Assembly (NCBI GenBank): GCA_963761905.1
Contig: CAVXIQ010000001.1
Location: 248,001-312,000 of the forward strand
Source: Gaiellasilicea sp963761905
GTDB taxonomy: Bacteria > Actinomycetota > Thermoleophilia > Gaiellales > Gaiellaceae
DNA length: 64,000 bases
Reading direction: 5' to 3'
The position numbers and the translations under genes are program-made. The number at the start of each line of letters is the position of its first letter. Within the stretch, counting starts at the first letter, position 1. Below are positions 1 to 8,936 of this stretch, in pieces. Below the pieces are notes generated by a model. It worked only from the letters and a program-made list of their open reading frames with translations. It searched no databases and was not told the origin of the DNA.

Positions 1-308
1 ACAACGGCCGGCGTGACGGCGCGCACCGACGCCGTGCGTGGGATGTGCATCGCGAGCGCGACCTCGCCGAAGTAGTCGCCTGGCCGGAGAATCCGCCGAT
101 CGCCGATCGGATCCTGCGTCACGTTCAGCATCCCGGAGAGGACGACGTAGAAGCGGTCGCCCTCCTCGCCCTGGCGGACGACCGCCGCGCCCGCCGGAAC
201 CTCCTCGCGTGCCATTCGGCCTGCGAGCTTGTTGAGCTGCTCGCCGGGGAGGCTCGAGAGCAACCCGATCCGGCTCAGCTCGTGCACCGTTGCCGGGACA
301 TGGCGCAC
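1..308 (-). CDS. Cyclic-nucleotide-binding domain protein (3' part cut by window edge)
   Basis: The visible 102 residues form an N-terminal cyclic-nucleotide-binding domain of the Crp/PKA family. The beta-roll ends in a phosphate-binding cassette, FGEVALAMHIPRTASVRA, near residues 82-99, with the Gly-Glu and Arg-Thr-Ala positions that contact the cyclic phosphate. The GTG start overlaps the stop of the small upstream ORF (TAGTG), which suggests translational coupling. The gene runs off the window, so it is not known whether a helix-turn-helix, a transporter or another effector follows. The CNB assignment is firm; the output of the protein is unknown. Confidence 0.8.
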   Translation of the reverse strand, partial: MRHVPATVHELSRIGLLSSLPGEQLNKLAGRMAREEVPAGAAVVRQGEEGDRFYVVLSGMLNVTQDPIGDRRILRPGDYFGEVALAMHIPRTASVRAVTPAV

Positions 309-436
309 TAGTCCTCGTCCTCCTCCTGGGGAAGCTCCGGGTCGGCCTCGTTCGGCCCGCGCATCTCCTCCTCGGCCTCGATGCGGCTCGGGCTCTGCTC
401 CTGCTCTTCCTCGGTCGGCTGGGGACTCTCGGTCAT
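308..436 (-). CDS. Small acidic hypothetical protein (42 aa)
   Basis: This short ORF has a good ribosome-binding site (AGAGGAG, about 6 nt before ATG) and ends in TAGTG, coupling it to the cyclic-nucleotide-binding gene. The peptide is almost entirely Glu, Asp, Pro and polar residues, with no hydrophobic segment, so it is probably disordered. The ribosome-binding site and the coupling argue that it is translated. No family is recognised. It could be a flexible partner of the CNB protein or simply a leader ORF. Confidence 0.5.
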   Translation of the reverse strand: MTESPQPTEEEQEQSPSRIEAEEEMRGPNEADPELPQEEDED

Positions 437-451
437 GGATCTCCTCTGAGT

Positions 452-968
452 ATGGTCGTCGCTGTGGGCATTCTGGACGATTGGCGCTTCTGCCCCCGCT
501 GCGGCGGCCAGCTGACGAGCGCTCGACGGTCGCGTTCGCTGCGAGCAGGGGCACGACCACTGGGCGAATCCCGTCCCAGGCTCGCAGGCGCTCGTCGAGC
601 GCGAGGGGCGCGTGCTCCTCGGCCGCCGCGGAACCGAGCCCGGCCTCGGCCGCTGGGACATCCCCGGCGGCTTCGTCCACGAGGACGAGCACCCACTCGA
701 CGCGCTCCACCGCGAGCTCCGGGAGGAGACGGGGCTCGAGATCGAGCCGAACGAGCTCTTCGGGATCTGGATGCAGCGCTACGACGGCCGAACCGTGCTC
801 TGCCTCACCTGGATCGCCCGGGTCGCCGGAGGAATCGAGCGGCCGGGCGACGACCTCGTCGAGCTTCGCTGGTTCGGGCCGGACGAGCTGCCCGCGCCGG
901 ACGAGCTCGCCTTCGAGACGTTCGTCGAGATCCTCTCACTCTGGCGAACGCGGCACCAGCACGCGTAG
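452..968 (+). CDS. Nudix hydrolase with N-terminal zinc ribbon (frameshifted)
   Basis: The protein begins with a half zinc ribbon (CPRCGG, then CEQGHDHWANP) typical of NADH-pyrophosphatase-like and related Nudix proteins. The catalytic Nudix box follows, starting at GGFVHEDE and carrying the REXXEETG core (RELREETGLEI). These enzymes hydrolyse nucleoside diphosphates linked to another group; the substrate cannot be read from sequence. One extra base near 520 puts the zinc ribbon and the Nudix domain in different frames, and both parts are conserved, so a consensus error is likely. The 3' end overlaps the convergent lipid kinase gene by 33 bp. Confidence 0.75.
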
Positions 969-1739
969 CGCCTGCGGCTCGATCCGGAGCTCGACCGGTG
1001 ACTCGAGTCGCGCCGGCTCGCCGTCGATCGCTGCCCGAACCGACCGGCCAGCCGTCTCGATCGTCAGCTCGGTGCAGCTCCGCTCGTCCCAGGTGATCCG
1101 CCGGAACCCGTGTGGGACGTAGAGGTGGAGCCGCCCGTCGTCCATCGTTTCCCGCTCGCCGATCGAGAGCAGCTCGAAGTTGTAGGCGTTGACGGCGACG
1201 ACGACGACCCGTGCGGCCACGAGGTCGCCGTCGATCACGAACGGATCCTTGCCGCGGTGCTCGCGCGCCACGAGCAGCAGGGCGCGAAGCCGGGCGAGCG
1301 CGTCGCGCCGGCGGCGGTGCCGCTCGCGGCGATGGACGAGCAGCGCGTAGAGACCCAGCGAGACGTTGTTCAGGAACAGCCGCTCTCCGACCCGGCCGAC
1401 GTCGATTCGCAGCTCGTCGCCCTCGAACGCGGCAAGCGCGCCAAGCGGATCGTCGCGGTCGAGCCCGATGTCGCGAGCGAAGTGGTTGCGGGTTCCGAAC
1501 GGGATGCAGACGAACGGGAGGTCGCGCTCGATCGCCACCTCCGCGACGGCCGCAAGCGAGCCGTCGCCGCCCGCCATCCCGAGCACCTCGGCATCGGCTG
1601 AGCGCGCCAGCTCCTGGAGGTCGTCGTCCGGCTCGAGCAAGTGAACGTCGATCCCGCGGGCGATCGCCGCGTCGCGGAGCTCGTCGGCGCTCGGTGAATC
1701 GGTGCCGGAGCGTGGGTTCACGATCAGGAATGTCCGCAT
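936..1739 (-). CDS. Diacylglycerol kinase-family lipid kinase
   Basis: A 267-residue protein with the DAGK catalytic domain: NPRSG at residues 8-12, the nucleotide-binding GGDGS at 57-61, and PFGTRN at 80-85. Family members phosphorylate diacylglycerol, sphingosine or related lipids using ATP at the inner face of the membrane. The start is set at the ATG directly before the first beta strand (RTFLIVNPRSG). An in-frame extension upstream is low-complexity and not domain-like. The length suits a bacterial DAGK/YegS-type enzyme. The exact lipid is unknown. Confidence 0.82.
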   Translation of the reverse strand: MRTFLIVNPRSGTDSPSADELRDAAIARGIDVHLLEPDDDLQELARSADAEVLGMAGGDGSLAAVAEVAIERDLPFVCIPFGTRNHFARDIGLDRDDPLGALAAFEGDELRIDVGRVGERLFLNNVSLGLYALLVHRRERHRRRRDALARLRALLLVAREHRGKDPFVIDGDLVAARVVVVAVNAYNFELLSIGERETMDDGRLHLYVPHGFRRITWDERSCTELTIETAGRSVRAAIDGEPARLESPVELRIEPQALRVLVPRSPE

Positions 1740-1817
1740 GTGAGAGAGGCCCAACCGTCCTCGAAGATGGGCCGTTCGGCCCATGTACCCGCCGGGCCGA
1801 TTCCCGATCATCGGGAC

Positions 1818-1976
1818 ATGGATCGCGGTCTTCACCTCATCGCAGACGATCTCTCCGAGACGTGGATCGAGGACTGGGCCGCAGTCGGGCTGAGCGAGCT
1901 CGAGGCGCTGCTCGCCAAGCACGCGGCGTTCCTCGGTTATCTCGAGGACACGGCCACCGAGCTCGAGCCGAGCTAG
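1818..1976 (+). CDS. Small hypothetical protein (52 aa)
   Basis: A short ORF starting at ATG 1818, rich in acidic and Leu/Ala residues, and predicted helical in its second half (ELEALLAKHAAFLGYLED). It lies alone between the divergent lipid kinase and the DUF2231 gene. No family is recognised. The amphipathic helical pattern and the normal stop make it a plausible real gene, but the evidence is weak. Confidence 0.4.
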   Translation: MDRGLHLIADDLSETWIEDWAAVGLSELEALLAKHAAFLGYLEDTATELEPS

Positions 1977-2053
1977 CGCCACCCGAGTCACGGGCGTTTG
2001 CGGCCACGGCCGCCGCGGAAGCCTGCCTCCCACATTCGACGACGGGAGGCGTC

Positions 2054-2576
2054 ATGAAGTCCGACTATCTGATCCGCGGGACCCCCGGCCATCCGGTGCA
2101 TCCGCCGCTCACCGACGCCACGATCGGCGTCTACACCTTCGCGACGATCGCCGCCGTCCTCTCCGCCCTCGGAATCGCCGAGGAAGAGCGCGGCCAAGGG
2201 GTGGGCGCTCGCGCTCGTCGTCGGGCTCGTCCTCTCCGCCCCGACCGCGATCACGGGAGTGGTCGACTGGCTGAAGATCTCGCCGGGCACGCCGCTCAAG
2301 CGAACCGCGACCTCCCACCTGATCGCGATGGTCGCCGCGACCGTGTTCTTCCTGATCACCGCGCTCGTCGGCTACGGCGACGGGATGGACGGCGTCGTCG
2401 GCTCGGGCGCGCTGATCCTGAATCTGATCGCGTTCGGCCTGCTCACGCTCGGAGGCTGGCTCGGCGGCGCGGTCGTCTTCACCTACGGGATGCGGGTGCT
2501 CGACCTGGCCGAGGAACCGGCGAGCCGGGCGGCATCGCCGATTCCCCACCGGGAAGAGGAGGCGGCTGAGAAGTAG
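2054..2576 (+). CDS. DUF2231-type membrane protein (frameshifted)
   Basis: A small integral membrane protein that begins with a cytoplasmic GTPGHPVHPPL segment and continues through about four hydrophobic helices, including WALALVVGLVLSAPTAITG and LILNLIAFGLLTLGGWLGG. The HPVHPPL start and the helix layout match DUF2231 proteins, whose function is unknown; a His pair in the first loop suggests possible metal or haem contact. A GGGAGG ribosome-binding site lies 6 nt before ATG. One extra base near 2183 shifts the frame, and the protein resumes at KSAAKGWALAL. Confidence 0.7.
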
Positions 2577-2587
2577 AGCGGGCGGGA

Positions 2588-2911
2588 CTAGCCGGCCGCG
2601 GCTAGGCCGAGGGAGCGCTCGAGCATGCTCTTCGGCTGGGCGCCGATCGCGACCTCTGCCGGCTCGCCGTCCTTGAAGAGGATCATCGTCGGAATCGAGG
2701 AGACGCCGTACCGCTGGGCGAGACCCTGCTCCTCGTCGATGTTCACCTTGACGAGCTTGATCGCGCCGCCACGTTCCTCGGCGATCTTGTCGAGCACGGG
2801 CGAGACCGCGTGACAGGGACCGCACCATTCGGCCCAGAAGTCGACGATCACGGGGGTCTCGCTCTTCGTCACTTCCTGCTCGAAGGTCTGCTCGGTGACT
2901 GTTGTAGCCAT
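2588..2911 (-). CDS. trxA: Thioredoxin
   Basis: A 107-residue thioredoxin with the redox-active WCGPC at residues 29-33 and the cis-proline loop SIPTMILF. It reduces protein disulfides in the cytoplasm, normally recharged by thioredoxin reductase, which is not in this window. The start is the ATG giving ATTVTEQTF, with AAGGAC upstream. It is transcribed away from ileS, which begins about 100 bp beyond on the other strand. Confidence 0.93.
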   Translation of the reverse strand: MATTVTEQTFEQEVTKSETPVIVDFWAEWCGPCHAVSPVLDKIAEERGGAIKLVKVNIDEEQGLAQRYGVSSIPTMILFKDGEPAEVAIGAQPKSMLERSLGLAAAG

Positions 2912-3008
2912 GTTCGGAAAGTCCTTTCGCTGGTTCGGCGGGAAGTACCCGCGCCTCCCCAATGAAAACGATTGAGCTCGCGCAGCTCTTCCCTACAATC
3001 GCTCGACG

Positions 3009-6000
3009 GTGTTCGCAACCCTGCCAGACAAGCCGGATCACCCCTGCGCTCGAGCTCGAGATCCTCGAGCTCTGGGAGCGCGAGGGAACGTTCGAGCAGG
3101 TGCGGGCCGCAGAACCGTGGCGGGCCGAAGTTCAGCTTCTTCGACGGCCCGATCACGGCGAACGGGAAGATGGGCGTGCACACATGCGTGGGGTCGCACG
3201 CTGAAGGACGTCTTCCAGCGCTACAAGGCGCTGCGCGGCTTCGACCAGCGCTACCAGAACGGCTTCGACTGCCAGGGCCTCTGGATCGAGGTCGGCGTCG
3301 AGCGCTCGCTCGGCCTCAACTCGAAGCGTGAGATCGAGGAGTACGGCCTCGCCGAGTTCGCGCGTCGCTGCCGCGAGGTCGTCGTCCAATCGTCGGGGGA
3401 CATCACTCGCGGGTCGAAGCGGCTCGGCCAGTGGATGGACTGGGGCAACGACTACTTCACGTTCAGCGACCAGAACATCGAGTACATCTGGCGCTTCCTG
3501 AGGATCGTCCACGAGCGAGGTTGGCTCCACCTCGGTCATCGCTCGACGGAGTGGTGCCCCCGCTGCGGCACGTCGATCTCGGCGCACGAGCTGGTCGGCA
3601 GCTGACGTCGACCAGGCGCACGATCCGTCGCTCTTCGTGCGCCTGCCGCTGCTCGAGCGGCCGGGCGAGGCGCTCGTCGATCTGGACGACGACACCCTGG
3701 ACGCTGCCGGCGAACGTCGCGGCGGCGGTTCACCCCGAGGCCGAGTACGGGAGGCGGACCAACGGCGACTGGGTGGCGGTCGCCCGCGATCCCGACGCGA
3801 CGTTCGAAGCACGGCTTACCGGAGCGGAGCTCGTCGGCCTGCGGTACGAAGGGCCGTTCGACAGCCTGGCGCCGGGAGCCGGGGTCGAGCACAGAGTGAT
3901 CCCGTGGGCCGAGGTCAGCATGGAGGACGGGAACGGGAATCGTGCACATCGCGCCCGGCGCCGGCGCCGAGGACTTCGAGCTTTCGAGGCTGCACGACCT
4001 GCCGGTGCTGATGCCGGTCGACGAGTCGGGCCGCTTCTACGACGAGTACGGCTGGCTCCACGGGCTCTCCACGGTCGAGTCGGCCGAGCAGATCATCGGC
4101 CACCTCGAGGAGCGGGGCCGCCTGGTCGAGGCCGGCCTGCACGAGCACCGCTATCCGGAGTGCTGGCGCTGCCACACGCCGCTGATCTTCCGGATCTCCG
4201 ACGACTGGTTCATCTCGGTGGACGAGGTCCGCGAGGAGATGCGCCGACGCGAACGCCGAGCGTCGAGTGGACGCCCGCCTACTTCGGCAAGCGGATGGAC
4301 GACTGGCTGCGTGAACATGGGCGACTGGAACATCTCGCGGCGCCGCTACTACGGGCTGCCGCTCCCCTTCTATCCCTGCTCCTGCGGCCACCTGACCGTG
4401 ATCGGCTCTCGGGCGGAGCTCGAGGAGCGCGCGCTCGGCGGGCTCGAGCAGCTCGAGGAGCTCCGCCGCCCGTGGATCGACGAGGTGCCGATCGGCTGTG
4501 CGGCCTGCGGGGAGGAGGTGCGCCGCATCCCCGAGGTCGGCGACGTCTGGCTCGATGCCGGCATCGTTCCCTTCTCGACGCTCGGCTGGGAGAGCCCGAG
4601 CTACGTCGAGGCGGGCTATGCGACCGGCGCCGCCAGAGGGCCTGACGACCGCCGATCTGCCCGATCACGCAACCTGGGAGAAGTGGTTCCCGGCCGACTG
4701 GGTCTCGGAGATGCGCGAGCAGATCCGGCTCTGGTTCTACTCGCAGCTCTTCATGTCGGTCGCACTCACCGGCCGCCCGCCGTTCAGGCGAGTCCTCGGC
4801 TACGAGAAGATGCTCGACGAGACCGGCCGCGAGATGCACAAGTCGTGGGGCAATGCGATCGACGCCGGCGAGGCCTTCGCACGGATGGGTGCCGACGTGA
4901 TGCGCTGGCAGTACTGCGCGCAGCCGCCGACTCAGAACCTGCTCTTCGGCTACGGGCCCGGGCACGAGATCAAGCGGAAGCTGCTCACGCTCTGGAACTC
5001 GGTCGCCGGCTTCTTCGTCCCGTACGCGAACATCGCGGGCTTCGACGCCGACGCTACGCCGATCTCGAGACCGGCCCGACGGGCGACCTGCGCCCGCTCG
5101 ACCGCTGGCTCGTCGCCCGCACCGCCCAGCTCGTCGAGGAGGCGACCGCCGGCTACGAGGCGTTTCTCACGGTCGACGTGATCCGCGCCTTCGAGGCGTA
5201 TCTCGACGATCTCTCGAACTGGTACATCCGCCGCTCGCGGCGCCGCTTCTGGGACGGCGACGAGGTCGCGCTCAGAACCCTCTGGTTCGGGCTCGTCCAG
5301 TCGCTCCGCGTGGTGGCGCCGATGTTGCCGTTTCTCGCCGAGCATCTCTGGCAGAAGCTCGTACGCGAGGCCGACGGCGCTCCCGACTCGGTGTTCCTCG
5401 CCGGCTGGCCCGACGCGGTGGACGCCGACGACACGCTCGTCGCCGAGGTCGCTGAGCTGCGACGCGTCGTCGCGCTCGGCCACCAGGCGCGCTCGAGCTC
5501 CGGGCTCAAGCTGCGTCAGCCACTCCGACGGCTCGTCGTCGAGGGAGCGTCACTCGCCGCCGGTCACGTCGAGGAGCTTCGCGAGGAGCTGCGGGTCAAG
5601 AAGGTGGAGCTCGGCGAGGTCGAGGCTGCGGAGCTCCGCGTCAAGCCGCACCTGCCGGCGCTCGGGCCGAGGCTCGGCAAGGAGCTCGGAGCCGTACGGG
5701 CTGCCCTGGCAGCGGGAGAGTTCGAGCAGCTCGAGGATGGTGGCTTCAGAGCCGCCGGACACGAGCTCGCCGCCGACGAGGTGCTGGTCGAGCGGTTCGG
5801 CCGTCAGGGCTGGGCGATCGCGTCGGAGGACGGTGTCACCGTTGCGCTCGAGACGACGCTCGACCAGGAGCTCGAGCTCGAGGGCCGCGTGCTCGACCTG
5901 ATCCACACCGTGAACGGGATGCGGAAGGAGCAAGGGCTCGAGCTGACCGACCGGATCGCCCTGACGCTGCCCGTCGAGCTCGAGGAGCTGCTCCGTCACG

Positions 6001-6086
6001 CGGACTGGATCAAGGGCGAGGTGCTCGCCGTCTCGATCGAGGCCGACGGCGTCGCCGGGCCGACGATCGCGAAGGTCGAGCACTGA
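3009..6086 (+). CDS. ileS: Isoleucyl-tRNA synthetase (about ten frame breaks)
   Basis: Joined across frames, this is a full-length class I isoleucine-tRNA ligase of roughly 1,020 residues. It has the ATP-site region GPITANGKMGVHHAWGRT (a HIGH variant), a zinc site WCPRCGT, the editing-domain WTTTPWTLPANV, a second zinc ribbon, and a KMSKS-like EMHKSWGNAID. Frame breaks sit near 3045, 3109, 3181, 3603, 3681, 3931, 4255, 4312, 4636 and 5053. Removing one base repairs most of them exactly; for example the break at 3681 becomes LVVWTTTPWT. A -10-like TACAAT lies 9 nt before the GTG start. The stop overlaps the next gene by 4 nt, so the glycan genes downstream are probably co-transcribed. Confidence 0.9.
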
Positions 6087-7024
6087 GCCAGCAAGCACAG
6101 AGCCCGGCCCTCTCCTTCGTCGTCCTCACCGAGTCGTTTGCCGCGATCGCGGCGGTCGTCGAGCGGTTGGTCGCGCAGGAGAACGCGGCCGAGATCGAGC
6201 TCGTCATCGCGACGCCCGACGAGGGCGTGCTGGCCGTGCCCGCAGATCGGGTCGCTTCGCTCGCAGGCGTGACCGTGGTCGAGACTCCGCTCCTGCCGAC
6301 GGCGCCCGCCCGGGCGGCAGCTGTGCGCGCAGCCCGAGCGCCGATCGTCGTGCTCGGGGAGACGCACGTCTTTGCGCAGCCCGACTGGGCGAACCGGCTG
6401 GTGCGGGCACACGACGGCCCGTGGGCCGCGGTGACGCCGGGAATCGGGAACGCCAACCCGGCCGGCGGCCTGAGCTGGGTCGGGCTCCTGATGGATTACG
6501 GCCGCTTCCCGCAGGCCGGGGAGAGTCGCGAGACCGCGGGCGTCGCGAGCTACAACGCTGCCTTCAAGCGCGCGTCGCTCCTGGAGCTCGGAGAGGCGCT
6601 CGAGTCGCTGCTCGAGCCCGGGAGCTCGCTCGACGCAGAATTGCGAGCTCGCGGCGGCCGGTTCCTCCACGAGCCTGCGGCCCGGATCGACCATCTCAAC
6701 GTCTCGCGGTCTCGTCCGTGGCTCGTCGAGCGCTACCTCGGCGGGAGGCTGTTCGGAGCGAATCGAAGCCGGAACTGGCCGCGCAGCCGCGCCCTCCTCT
6801 ATGCCGCGGGCTCGCCGCTCGTTGCGCCGCTCCGGCTCGTCCGGACGCTCCGGATGGCGCGCTCGAGCGGCGCAAGCACGCCGCGGACGTTCGTGCCCGC
6901 GCTCGTGCTCGCGTGCCTTGCCTGGGCCGTCGGCGAGGGGCTCGGCTATCTCCGCGGCGAGGGTGCGGACGACACCCGCCGGATGTTCGAGTACGAGCAG
7001 CACAAGTCCCGGTACGTCCGATGA
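6083..7024 (+). CDS. Family-2-like glycosyltransferase, probable CTG start
   Basis: A 313-residue protein with a GT-A-type N-terminus (LSFVVLTESFAAIAAVVERL), an ETH motif where GT2 enzymes often carry DXD, and C-terminal hydrophobic and basic segments. It is a paralogue of the next gene, and the two align from the first residues (LSQQ... against MSDS...). The only start that keeps the first beta strand is CTG 6083, inside a CTGA overlap with the ileS stop. The next in-frame start, TTG 6167, would cut into the fold. It probably transfers a sugar in surface-glycan synthesis; donor and acceptor are unknown. Confidence 0.72.
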   Translation: MSQQAQSPALSFVVLTESFAAIAAVVERLVAQENAAEIELVIATPDEGVLAVPADRVASLAGVTVVETPLLPTAPARAAAVRAARAPIVVLGETHVFAQPDWANRLVRAHDGPWAAVTPGIGNANPAGGLSWVGLLMDYGRFPQAGESRETAGVASYNAAFKRASLLELGEALESLLEPGSSLDAELRARGGRFLHEPAARIDHLNVSRSRPWLVERYLGGRLFGANRSRNWPRSRALLYAAGSPLVAPLRLVRTLRMARSSGASTPRTFVPALVLACLAWAVGEGLGYLRGEGADDTRRMFEYEQHKSRYVR

Positions 7025-7955
7025 GCGACTCGACGGCACCGCGGATCTCGTTCGTCGTCGCGACGGACACGTTCGCGACCGTCGCCGACGTGCTCGCGTC
7101 GCTGCGAGGCCAGCCCGATCCTGAGGGGATCGAGGTGGTGCTCGCCTGCCCTTCCGGCGGCCGGCCTCGGTGAGAGTGCGGCGGCTCCGGCCGGCTCGCT
7201 CCGCATCGTCGAGGTCGGTGAGCTCGTGCCGATCGAGGAAGCCTTCGCCGCCGGGATCCGGGCGGCGTCAGCCCCGGTCGTGCTGATCGGCGAGACGCAC
7301 GCATTCCCCGAGCCCGGGGCGCTCGAGCCGCTCATCCGCGCGATCTGCGACGACGGTTATGCAGCCGTCGCGCCGGGCTCCGCAACGCGAATCCCGAGAC
7401 GGCGGCGTCGTGGGCGAGCCTGATGGTGACCTACGGCTGGTCGCTCGGCGGTAGCCGCCGTGAGATGAGCGACCTCTCGACCCACAACACCGCGTACCGC
7501 CGGGAGCTCCTGCTCGCGTTCGGCGACGAGCTTCCTGCGCTCCTCCGGCTCGGCGGCGACATCCATGGCCGGCTTCGGCCCAGGGCCATCGCCTGCTCAT
7601 CGAGCCGGCATCGGTTTTCGCGCACCTGAACGTCGTCCGCTTCCGCTCGTGCATCGGCGACCGGTTTCATGCCGCCCGGTGCTACTCGGCTCCCGCTCGG
7701 AGTCGTGGTCGGAGACGCGGCGCCTGGCCTACGCTGCCGCGTCACCCTTGATCCCGCTGGTGATGGCGCATACGGGTCGTCCGCTCTCCCGGCTGGAGGG
7801 CCCACCGCGCGGCGTTCACCCGCGGCATGTTCCTGCCCATGGTCGTCAGTCTCGCCGCTCACGGCGCCGGCGAGCTCGCCGCTTACGTGCGGGCGTGGGC
7901 AACTCGCCGGAGCGGATCATCGAGTACGAGATTCACCGCGCGCGCCATCTCCTGA
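7021..7955 (+). CDS. Family-2-like glycosyltransferase, paralogue of the previous gene (frameshifted)
   Basis: It starts at ATG 7021 in an ATGA overlap with the previous gene. Conserved blocks continue in changing frames: ISFVVATDTFATVADVL, PVVLIGETHAFPEPGALE, MVTYGWSLGG, HNTAYRRELLLAFGDE, RRLAYAAASPLIPLVMA, then IIEYEIHRARHL, which parallels the paralogue's end. Breaks lie near 7160, 7378, 7580, 7680, 7790 and 7893. The end is approximate, because the probable stop near 7953-7955 needs one more correction. The even spread of breaks, without loss of conserved blocks, points to sequence error rather than decay. Confidence 0.65.
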
Positions 7956-7957
7956 CG

Positions 7958-8936
7958 ATGACAACTCGTTCGCATCGGGGCGATCGGATGCGGCTCGATC
8001 GCGCGGGCGGTGCATCTTCCCGTGCTGACGCGCATGACGGGAGTCGCGATCACCGCGCTCGCCGATCCCGACCCGGCATCGCTCGCCGCCGCCGGGCGGC
8101 TGGCGCCGAACGCCGCTCGTTGCCGCGACGCGGACGAGCTGCTGGCCCGCGACGACGTCGACGCCGTCCTCGTTACGGCGCCGAGCGGCCTGCACGCGGA
8201 GCTTGCCGTCGGTGTCGCCGACGCCGGTCGTCATCTCTACCTCGAGAAGCCGCTGGCAACGAGCCTCGCCGACGGAGAGCGGGTCGTCGCCGCGGCCAGA
8301 GCCGCCGGAATCGTCGCCGCGATCGGTTTCAACCGGCGGTTCCATCCGGCGATTCGACGCGCGCGCGCCGTCGTCCGGGCAGGCGGGATCGGACGGGTCA
8401 GCCACGTTCGCACCACGTTCACGGATCCAGGGCAGAGCCTGCCCGCCTGGAAGCTCGCGCGGGCCGAGGGCGGCGGCGCTCTCCTCGATCTCGCGTCGCA
8501 TCACGTCGATCTCCTCAGGTTCCTGCTCGACGCCGAGGTCGAGGACGTGGCCGCGACCGTCAGCTCCAGCCGGAGCGAGCACGACGGAGCGACCCTCCGG
8601 ATGGGTCTGTCCGACGGAGCTGAGGCGCAGATCGAGGTCGGCTTCCGGCCGCCGCAGGAGGACGTTCTCGAGCTCGTGGGCTCGCTCGGGTCGATCAGGA
8701 TCGACCGGCACAAAGGTTCGGTGAGGCGACAGCCGCGGCGCCTTGCCCCGACGAGAGAGCTGAGCCTGCTGCGGCTCCGGCTCACGATTCGTCCTAGCTC
8801 CGACCCCTCGTATGCCGCGGCGCTTCGAGCCTTCGTCGCGCGAGTGCGGGGCGCGGATGTGGGGCTCCCGACCCTCGAAGACGGCCTCGCCAGCCTCGCG
8901 GTAATCCTCGCCGCCGAGGAGGCGGCCGCCGGCTGA
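7958..8936 (+). CDS. Gfo/Idh/MocA-family NAD(P) oxidoreductase (one frame break)
   Basis: Rossmann-fold sugar dehydrogenase: IGAIGCGSIARAVHLPVL at the start, VDAVLVTAPSGLHAEL, then the family's EKPLATSLADGE block and the C-terminal catalytic-domain DLASHHVDLLRFL. Members oxidise or reduce sugars and inositols, often making nucleotide-sugar precursors. The start is taken as ATG 7958, which needs removal of one T near 7968 and then gives MTTRRIGAIGCGS. Its position between glycosyltransferases suggests it supplies or modifies a sugar for the glycan. The stop overlaps the next start (TGATG). Confidence 0.8.

Noticed and set aside
3009..6086. ileS as a decayed pseudogene or as programmed frameshifting
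   Set aside because: Ten breaks of varied context with full conservation of all catalytic blocks fit sequencing indels; no slippery heptamer plus pseudoknot pattern recurs.
7021..7955. Second glycosyltransferase as a pseudogene
   Set aside because: It keeps every block of its intact paralogue, and the same error type affects essential genes nearby.
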